IMG/VR virus record: IMGVR_UViG_3300017969_000017
Span: 1-52,138 of that record
Length of the DNA stretch: 52,138 bases
Source: a virus
Strand: one strand, 5' to 3'
Position numbers and translations under genes: made by a program. Below are positions 40,315 to 49,800 of this stretch, in pieces (the stretch's first letter is position 1; each line of letters starts with the position of its first letter). Below the pieces are notes generated by a model. It was not told where the DNA came from and did no database searches. It saw only the letters and a program-made list of their open reading frames with translations.

Positions 40315-43300
40315 TATTCCCATCTTTTCTTAGGAAAATCTTCTTCAGTTGCCCATTCAAGTTTTTTACCCGGCTGCACTTTCCACTTATCTCTAATGTT
40401 TTTACGATGCTTTCTTGCTTCATTTTGATCAGTTTCTTCAGGCCCAAGCCATTCTTCTTCTCTTTTTGAAACAGGTTCAGCATACCATTTAGACATATCA
40501 GCACTGTAATCTGGATTTGAAGCGCCTAACCCTTGTGCAATTATTTCGTCAGCGTTGTTAATAACTTCACGAATTTGTTTATCTAGTTCTCCTTTTATCC
40601 ATGCAAAGTTAGGATCATTTGCATACATCAATTCTGCTTTATCATAAATTTCAGAATAATAACGTTCAAAAATCCAAAGTAAATGTCCTAATCCCAATTC
40701 TTTAGTTTTTTCTATTGTATTTTGAAAACTTTCAATTGCTCCTTCTTCTTGCCACGGCCAGTCTTTTATTATTGCCTCATATATAGGTTCATCTTGTAAA
40801 TTCTTTTTAATGTCATATTTGAGTGCTTCTATATAATTTTGCCAATTTTTATTAGTTTCTTCCCAAAAACCATCATAAAAAGAATCTTGGTATTCCTCAT
40901 CAAGAACCCAACTTTCTTCAGATCCTGCAAATATGTCTATTAAATCTTCTGAAGCGCCGTCTATAAAATTATCATAAAAATCTTGAGTTTTACTAGCAGC
41001 ACCCACTTCGCGGTAAAGGCCGCCATAACTAGAAATGCTTTGAGATTGCATAAAATTAGGAACTATTGACAAATTATACATGGCTGCGGCTTGACCTTCC
41101 CATTTAGCCTCTTCTTGAGTGTGTTCTTCGTGTTCTTCGTTTTCAATATCATCCCAATTATCAACTGAAGTCTTTTTCCATTTAGAAGTCCTTCTCCACT
41201 TAGACAGAAGTGAAAGTTGTTGCTCATCAACTCTAGTGGGCAATTGTGAAATACCTTCTCCCTTATGTAAACCTCGTTCAAATCTTTGACGATAATCTGA
41301 AAAGTCTGTTTCATCAAACTCAGACCAATTTAATAATTCGTCTTCTTCTGGATTAAACATTGAACGCAATTGATTCATTGAATTATATTTGTTTATAATT
41401 TTAAGAATACTTGTTGCACGACTTTCATCTTCAGATCCTGATTCCCCCCAATTTTGATTTATTTTATTAACTTCAACAAGATTTTTTGCCAATTGTTTAG
41501 GATCTTCGCTCCAAATAGAGGATAGCCACTCGTTCCATTTTTCTTTATAATTAGGATCATTTGGATTTGTCATAGTCATCTTTTCAAAAGCATCTCTCCA
41601 TCCCCCACGGCGTTGATCTTCAAAACTAGGAATTATCAATAAGTCTTGATTTCTTGTTTGTTGACTTTGCATTATTTTAGCAAGTTGATCTACTTGGCCC
41701 GTTCTTCTTGCATAATCTAATAGTTTTTGAAGATCTTCTTGAGAGATATCTTCTGGCAAAGAGGTTAATAATCTTGCCATATCAACAGGCTTATCTGGGC
41801 TTGCTTCTGGCGGATAGATTCCATAATGCTCTGGTCTATAGTTTCTATCAAACCCCCCGGGACCGGCGTAAGGGTGTCGCCTCATATTTTCGTCATATTT
41901 TGAATCAAATTCTTCTTCTTCATCAATAGCAATCATACTTGGATCATAGTTAGACTCTCCATCCATATTTCTAAACTCTTGCCATTCGGTTATATTGCGA
42001 CCCCCGGGAAGAGTCGGTTTTTTATTAAAAAGTCGTTCAAACCCGTTGGGATCTGTCATAAATTGACGAATTCTTTTTCTATATTTTGCAAGAGGGTGAA
42101 GGTTTTGTTTTCCTTGAATTTGTTGAATAGAGCCGTCTTTATTTATTTCTAAAGTAGCGTGAGGTTTATTATTTGGACTTCTTAAAGAAACAATTTTTAT
42201 TAGACCTTGTTCTATTCTGTCTCCATATCCTTGACGACGAACACAGTGTTGCATAGTTTGACCTTCATAATCACACTCTTCTGGTGAAAGATCCCTTATA
42301 AACCATCCATCGGGCCACTCATAAATAATTTTTTCGTCTTTTTTCTTTTCTTCATCTAAAGAAACTCCTTGAGACAGAAGTTCTAAGTCCCATTCTTGGA
42401 TTTTATCAAAAATATCTTTTACTGAAAATTCCATGATGTTAACGCCACGACGAGTAGGAGAATTACTTCCATACCAATCTGCCCAATGAGAAAGAGTTGC
42501 TTCGTCTAAAAATCCTCTAAATTCAGTTCCTTCAATGGGAGTAGTTTGCATCAGTTCCACAAAAGCATCTTCGCCTTCTCCAACCATTGAAGGTTCTAAT
42601 CTTTTCTTTTTATATTCTCTTACAATCCAAGGCAGAAAGTCATCAACTTTTTCGGGAAGACCTTTCATCCAGTCAAGAACCTTTTGCCCCTCTTCTGTTC
42701 TAAGCACTTTAGGATCGTCTTTAATAATCTTATCTAGTTTAGATGCGGTTACTTGTTTCCACTTAGATTGTTTTTGTTCTGGTCTATAAAAACCACAAGT
42801 GCATGGTTTCCCTGTATGAACATTTTTATGAAGAGTAGACTTTGCAATTTTTTCACTTCTATATTTTTCTTTAGGTTTCATTTTTTTATCGCCAAGTATT
42901 TCTGATGCAGAAGGTACATAGTCGCCAGAATAGGGGCTTGCCCAATTCATTTGAGGAATAAATGGGACTTCTCCACTTTCTTCTAATTTCTTTCTTTCAT
43001 TAATTTCGTCTTGTAATTCTTGAGGGAGTTCATCTATTAATAAATCATGATCTGTTTTTAATTTAAAATTAGGAAGAGTATCTGGTCTTTGTTTTTTGGG
43101 TACAAGAAGTTTTTTTTGTTTTCTGTTTGGAACACGCTCCCGAATTGGCGGCGTTTGTTTTTTTGTTTTTGGATGAAGCCTATGCTCCTTAAGACTTCTA
43201 GAAGGAATATTGTTTTCTTGTAAATAATTTTTAATTGCATTTGTAGAAACATTATATTTTTTTGCAAGTGATGCTACGCTTTCTCCCCCAACGTATTCAG

Positions 43301-43769
43301 CGATAATATCTCTTAAAAACTCAGAACCTTTTGTGTCGCGGATTGATGGGCGCGCTGATTTTTTATCCGGCAAACTTTTATAATTTTTTTGTCCTTCAAC
43401 GTATTCACAAGCCTTAGCGCGAGTCATCCCCTTTGGAGGCTCAATAGAGCCATTACAAATACCTTGCATATATCTAAATTGGGCTTTACTACGAGCGGGC
43501 GCTTCTTTTAAAAGATAAGATTGTTTTTGATTTTGTTTCATAGAAAAAGAATAGGCAGGATACATACTCTGAAGTTCAGCAATAAGTTGTTCTCTAATTC
43601 CACCTTCGCGCCAATACTTACGAGGAATATAGATATAATCTACAATAAGATTTTTATTATTATTATCAACTTTATAAAACAATTGACCTACCGGAAGTTG
43701 GTCTTCTTCTAAGACCGCAAATAGTTTACCATTTTGTCCTTCTTCTATGTTTTGAAAATCAACTTTCAT
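40314..43769 (-). CDS. multidomain virion protein: GNAT-like, DUF3008-like, HTH, PcfJ-like, and modular tail
   Basis: 1151 aa. Order: residues 1-85 GNAT-like (VGQLFYKVDNN, VDYIYIPRKYWREGGIREQL); about 92-135 DUF3008-like (ARSKAQFRYMQGICNGSIEP, SLPDKK); about 150-195 a helix-turn-helix (SVASLAKKYNVSTNAIKNYL); about 490-600 a PcfJ-like domain (DGWFIRDLSPEEC, GQTMQHCVRRQGYGD, LEINKDGSIQQIQGKQN); then a long acidic helical part; and at the end the LGPEETDQNEARKHRK...EEDFPKKRWE module that recurs in the giant upstream protein. Such collections are known as polyvalent proteins, thought to be delivered with DNA to counter host functions. No signal peptide. It contains K-T-S and K-Q-V-T-A-S sites like the presumed processing motif. 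Confidence 0.75.
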   Translation of the reverse strand: MKVDFQNIEEGQNGKLFAVLEEDQLPVGQLFYKVDNNNKNLIVDYIYIPRKYWREGGIREQLIAELQSMYPAYSFSMKQNQKQSYLLKEAPARSKAQFRYMQGICNGSIEPPKGMTRAKACEYVEGQKNYKSLPDKKSARPSIRDTKGSEFLRDIIAEYVGGESVASLAKKYNVSTNAIKNYLQENNIPSRSLKEHRLHPKTKKQTPPIRERVPNRKQKKLLVPKKQRPDTLPNFKLKTDHDLLIDELPQELQDEINERKKLEESGEVPFIPQMNWASPYSGDYVPSASEILGDKKMKPKEKYRSEKIAKSTLHKNVHTGKPCTCGFYRPEQKQSKWKQVTASKLDKIIKDDPKVLRTEEGQKVLDWMKGLPEKVDDFLPWIVREYKKKRLEPSMVGEGEDAFVELMQTTPIEGTEFRGFLDEATLSHWADWYGSNSPTRRGVNIMEFSVKDIFDKIQEWDLELLSQGVSLDEEKKKDEKIIYEWPDGWFIRDLSPEECDYEGQTMQHCVRRQGYGDRIEQGLIKIVSLRSPNNKPHATLEINKDGSIQQIQGKQNLHPLAKYRKRIRQFMTDPNGFERLFNKKPTLPGGRNITEWQEFRNMDGESNYDPSMIAIDEEEEFDSKYDENMRRHPYAGPGGFDRNYRPEHYGIYPPEASPDKPVDMARLLTSLPEDISQEDLQKLLDYARRTGQVDQLAKIMQSQQTRNQDLLIIPSFEDQRRGGWRDAFEKMTMTNPNDPNYKEKWNEWLSSIWSEDPKQLAKNLVEVNKINQNWGESGSEDESRATSILKIINKYNSMNQLRSMFNPEEDELLNWSEFDETDFSDYRQRFERGLHKGEGISQLPTRVDEQQLSLLSKWRRTSKWKKTSVDNWDDIENEEHEEHTQEEAKWEGQAAAMYNLSIVPNFMQSQSISSYGGLYREVGAASKTQDFYDNFIDGASEDLIDIFAGSEESWVLDEEYQDSFYDGFWEETNKNWQNYIEALKYDIKKNLQDEPIYEAIIKDWPWQEEGAIESFQNTIEKTKELGLGHLLWIFERYYSEIYDKAELMYANDPNFAWIKGELDKQIREVINNADEIIAQGLGASNPDYSADMSKWYAEPVSKREEEWLGPEETDQNEARKHRKNIRDKWKVQPGKKLEWATEEDFPKKRWE
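40317..40462 (-). repeat. linker module type A (in the 1151-aa gene)
   Basis: Encodes EEEWLGPEETDQNEARKHRK ... DKWKVQ ... EWATEEDFPKKRWE at the end of the 1151-aa protein. The same module occurs three times inside the giant upstream gene. Confidence 0.85.
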
Positions 43770-43806
43770 AATTATCCAATCTTTCTATTCTATTATTAAA
43801 ACTTCG

Positions 43807-46800
43807 CTATACACATATTTCTTTTAATTTAGATTCTTTATATCCTTTTCTGTAATTTATTGCTTCTTTTAGCGAAGATTCAAAAACATCAGGGTAAATT
43901 CCTAGTTCTTCGTATTCAGGATTAAAGTCTGGATCGTGTTCTTGAAGTATTTCTTCTACAGGTCTAAGACCATCTCCATCTAATCCTTCTCCAGTTTCGG
44001 GATTAATTAAGAAAAAGTGCCACGCCCCGTCATTTGGCCCTTCAGCAATTTTATAGATCGGCCAGCCTGTTTCTTGATGTTTTTTTATTGCAAAAAGGTC
44101 GCAGTCTCCGTGTCTCCAATTATTATTTGATTCTTTATATCCAACAGGCTGAATGATAAGATCATATGGATGCTTGCCATGATCAAAGTGGAATGACCAG
44201 CGCTTCTTTTCTTCGTAAAGTTTTAGATCTTCCATTGCATGCCCGTCTTGCTCTTTTGCTTCGGAATCAATCTTTTCATTATCATGAGGATTTTCTTTAT
44301 TTATATATCCGTCTTTAAGTTGTTTAAGCCACTTGAGGGTTTGTTTTTTTACTTCTTCCCAACTTCCAGTAGTGAGGATATCGTGGCCCATCTCTCCATC
44401 AAGAACGGCTTCCCATGCGTCTTTTTTATTTGCTGAAGTTTTGTTACCATTAAATAATCTTTTAAACTCTTCGTGATAAGTATTTTTAAATATAAGATAA
44501 AGATTATTTTTATCATCATTTGATAAAGAATTCATCAATTCTTTTTCTGCTTGATCCATTTCATAAACAGGCATTGTATTATTAAAAAGATGATTCCACA
44601 ACGCTTCTTTTGCTATTTGTAGAAGATAATAAATATAAAATTTTTCAATTGAAATTCCTTTTTCAAAAAGTTGTTTTAATCTTTTTTCTCTAAAAATGTC
44701 AACTTGGTTTGGATCATAAAAACGATTATTAAGAGTTTCTTGAGTTATCCCAGATGAAGATAGATCTATATCATCTACAAGATATTTTAATTGTTCATTA
44801 CTACTTCCGGGAATTGCATTTCCAAATGGGTGATTTTCAAATTGTTCCCATATTTGTTTTGCTTTTCTAATCGCTTCTTTTTTTGTAACTTCTGGGAGAG
44901 ATTTTCTTGCAGGAATAAGTTTTTCTCTAACAAAAGAGTCTGTAAATTCACTATTTTCAAACATAGCGGTTTTTGAATACATACCCCATTGTCCCTTTGG
45001 TCTTGCATATTCTGCTGGTTGTGGATTATGCTTAGGACGAACTATTTTCCATTTTTTATTATTAATGACTTTTTCTTCAGGCTTGTCATCTTCTTCAATA
45101 GAATCTGGAATTCCTTCAAAGGTTGTTTCTGCAACTTCATCTCCAATTGCCATTTGTCTTTGCCCATGAGAACTTGTTTTCTTTGCAATATTAATTATTT
45201 CTTTATTATTAAGTTTATTAAAATCTATGTAGTTGTGAACTATGCCATATTCCCAACCAGCCTTATAACTCTGTTCTAGTATTTCCCAGAATTTTTCCCA
45301 GTCATCGTTGGGAATATCTGTTTTTTCAAAAAAATGAGTATAATTTTTAACTATAATACGAACGCCTTCTCCAACAATTATTGGTTCAAAATTATTTCTT
45401 AATCTCTCTCTAAATAATTCTAATTGGTTTGGATTGTAATGTCTATCTGGTTCAACATAATCGTCTGATTTATTAAGTTCATTATAATTAATTCTGGCTA
45501 ACGCTGTTTGTGCATTATGAAATCCATTAACAACACCTTGAAAACGAATATTATCAGCAACTAAAGCATTTTTTGAAGATTTTAAGTCTTCCGACTCTTC
45601 AATTACTTGATCTTCGTGGTCATTAAGCAAAAAGTCTATTTGAGCCTCTTCTTCATCCCAGTCAGATGAAATAATTTTCCATTTAGATAATTTTGAAGAT
45701 GTTTCTTCTTTAAATGTCTCATCCCACGCTTTATAAAAAGCATTATTATAAATTAATTCATTTTCTTTTGTGTTTGTAATATCAAATATGTCTTTTAATA
45801 TAATCTTTTTTTCTAAATATCCTAACTCTAACATATAATATTCTATTCGATCCAGAATAAGCCATTGAAGTTCTGTTTTAAACGATCCAACCCAATAAAC
45901 TTCATCTTTCAAAACATTATCTGCCATAGTTCTGAGTTGTTCAATTCCTAATCCTAATTGATTTTTATTAATTAAACGATTTTCTTCCGTTTGATGAAAA
46001 TGAATCATTTTTTCTTCATATGTATTTAAAGGAGAAATTATCTCACCATCATCGTCCAACCATACTTTTTTTTCTTTATCGTAATGTTTATTTAATCTAT
46101 CAGTGTTATATCTATCAATCCATGCTTTTAAAATTCTAGAGGCTTCCCACCCGGCTCTTTGAGGTAATAGAACAGGAACTTCTTCTATTATTTTATTTAT
46201 AATTTGTTTTGTACTGTCAGTATAGTCGTCATGAGAAGCGATCTTACCACGATATTGAAGATCTTCTTTTACCCAGTCATAAATTTCTTGCCAATTTATA
46301 TTTTCTACTTTAAGTAAATATCTTTCAATATCTTCTGGCTCTGGTTCTCCAAAGAAACCAAATTGCATCTGTTCCATCTCTTGAACATATTGCTTTTGCT
46401 TTTGCAAACTAAACGGAAACTGTTTTCTTGCTTGCTGTTTCCATGTTTTTCTAAGTTCATTTTTTTGGGCTTCTACATCTTGTTCGTCTGATATATTTTC
46501 CCAATTTTGAGCAATTCCTTGATTATAAGGATTAAGCACATTTTCAATCATCCAATTAGCAAGGTCTTGAACAGAGCCACCTTGACGAACAATCTTTTCC
46601 ATTGTCTTAATAGAAGGACGCAATATTCTTGAGTCCGATAATATTTGTTCAACTAAAATTTCTGTTTCTGGAGTAGACCAATTTTCATATTGAGAAGCAG
46701 TTTTAGATTGTTGCCTCATCCAATCAACAACTTGTGGACTTGGAGAAGCAGGTTCTGGCTCGGGCAACTCACCCTTTACGTTATAAAGATCCATCATTTC

Positions 46801-49800
46801 TTGATCGGGGTGAATGTTACGATCATTTTGCTCTCTCTGTCTTTGCTCTTTCCATTTTTCAAAAAATGCTTCAGCAATGTTATAACCACCTAAAACATGG
46901 TTTATTTCTATTTCTGCTCGTCTTTCTAGTTCTCCAGTATAATCATGTGCTTCATCCCACAAATATTGTCTTATAGTATCTTCTATGTCTGCCCAATGTT
47001 CTTCATATTCTTCTGTAGTTAACTGATCTTCAATATTTATATAAAAATCAATTGCTGTTTCTACAAAATATTCAAACCAACGTCCCGCCTCTTCTGTTGC
47101 CCATTCTATTGCAAGATTTTCTTCAGGATTTGAATTATTAACTAAGGAGTTAACATATTTTTTAAAAATTGCCTCGTCAGACCACACACCTAATGGTACT
47201 AACTGCTCAAAAACTATATCTTCCCAGTCATAATCTTCAAGAAAAGAGGTAACAATCGAATCTCCATCTATAGTTTGAACTTCTTGAAGAATCATCCAGT
47301 CAATTTCTGACCAGTCTCTAATATCTTTTTCCTCTTCTTCCTCTTCTTCTTCATCCCACTCATCTGCTGCAACAATCTTCCTTTTAGAACCCTTCCACCA
47401 ACTTTCAGGTTCCCATTTGTCAAGATTTTTATATCTTCTTAACTCTTCTTCTTCTTGTTCATTTCTTTCTGGTTTATTTTCATAAAAGTCTACAATATCA
47501 GAAGGAGTCCACTTGGGGTGATCTTGATGGTCTAACTCGTATCCAGTTTCAGTATAAACTTCGTACAAAGCGTTATTAATAGCATAAGGACCGCCAAATG
47601 CAGTTTGACGAACATTATTATGCATTATTTCAAACTGACTATGTATTTCATCATCATCTATATACATCAATGATTCAAATATTGGCGTAAAAATATCAAT
47701 AAATGCATCTTGGATAAATGAATCAAGATCATATGCTGGGCCATTGTAACCACTTTCTTCTTTGATTTCATCAATATAATCATACCAATTATATAATATT
47801 TCGTAAGCAACTTTAACCTTTTCAAATACAGTTGCTTCAGATTCCCAATCAAACGTCGCAGTTTTCTTAAGATTTTCTATCATTGTATGATAAAGGCGAG
47901 GCAGGAACTGATTGGGCATAGCAGAAACTTTTGTTTGAAAATGTTTTTCATATCCTGCTCTAATCTCATCATCCGATTCTCCACTTAAACGCCCTTGAGA
48001 GATATAATTATACATGCTTTCCATTTTTTGAAGCAAGTCGGGCATTTTATTGTTAATAAATTCTTCAATTGCTATAATTCTTGTTTCGCTGAAAGAATAA
48101 TAACTTTTCTTCCAATCAGGGAATAGTGATTCTAATAATTTTTGATGATTTGTAAAGTCTATCCACGAATCATGAAGCCGTTCCATTTTTAATTGATTGG
48201 GAACAACTTCCATTCTATCTGGATATTTTTCAACGGTAAAACCGCTTCCCATTGATGGAAGATCTTCTAAAACAACATCAAATGCATATTTTTCAATTAA
48301 TTGCTTAGTTTGATTTTCGTTTTGTTCTAATTGATTGTAGTATTGAGTATATAAATCTTCAAATCCCCCTGCAATCTTCCATTTAGAAGTAAAATCCCAA
48401 GGCTTTTTAGGAAAGTCTTCTTCAGTTGCCCAATTTAAAGGCTCATCAGATCCACGCAATGTCTGAATCTTCCATTTATCTTTAATTTTCTTACGATGCT
48501 TTTTAGCCTCGTTCTCATCTGTCTCTTTGGGACCAAGATAGGCTTCGGCGTCTGAGTCTACTGGGTCATAAAAACGTTCAATGTTGTTTATTACAGTAGG
48601 CCATAAACTTAAAACTTTACTATCATTTAATAAATCTTGAGCGTATTTGTTTAACTCGTTATACACATAGTTATTAATAGGTTCATATACACTTATCAGT
48701 TTGTTAAGTTGATCGGATAAATCATCCCAACCATTAAGCGCTTCGTCTAAGAATCCTAAAAAGTCTAAACTATTCATTTCGAAAGAAAGATACCTTTCAA
48801 GAAGCATATCTTCTTCTAACCAAATTATTTTATCATTTGTTAAATTTGTTAAATCATTGCGAATTTTTTTAACAAAATGAAATATGTCGCCTCTAACTTC
48901 ATCAATAGCCTGATTTGCAAAATATCTATTAGTGTCTTCCCAATCTACATGCTCTCTTGCTAAATCTTCTATATCATAAATTAAATCTGTATCATTATCA
49001 TATAATTCTCTTAATTCTGGAGAAACGCCGCTTTGAGGGCTTTCAAGATAATCATAAATGTCTCTCCAAATTGCTTCTGATATGCTATCTTCGGCAACAT
49101 AAATTGCATCTCTATAAGTAGAGTCTTGCACAAATTCTAAATCAGAATAAGCGGTATCTTTATAAGCATCCATATAATCTATGGGATATGGAGCAACATC
49201 TTTTGCTAGTTCTTCTATTTCTTTTTGAATTTGAGTAGAGTAATCAGATGCTACCTTACTCTCCCATCTTTTTTTAGGAAAGTCGTCTTCGCTAGCCCAC
49301 TCAAGTTTTTGCCCCGGCTTGCGTTCCGTTTGGATTTTCCATTTATCGGCTATATTTCTGCGATGTTTTTTAGCCTCATTTTCGTCTGTTGCTTCAGGGC
49401 CAAGATAGGGTTCTCTACTTTCTGGCACAGGATTATATAATTCGGAGATATTTGCACTCTCTGAGAATGCCGCTCTTAGCCTTTCTTCATCAATATTTTC
49501 CCAAAATCCTTCATCAACGTCAAGATAAAATTCTTCTATAAGAAAATAAGGATCTTGAATATAGGGATTAGGTTCTCCTTCTTCAATATAACCTGTTGCA
49601 GCACGAAGTTCATTGTATGCATTAGATTCATAAATATGATCTTCTATTAAAGAAGTCTTTCCTTCTTTAAGGTTTTCTAAGTAATCAATTCTATCTTTAA
49701 CAGACCAGTACCTAACAGAATTTTCAGACAGATCCATTACATATTCAGCAAAATATTTACCCTCTTGATATCCTGCCTGATTAACAGATTCTTCAATAAT

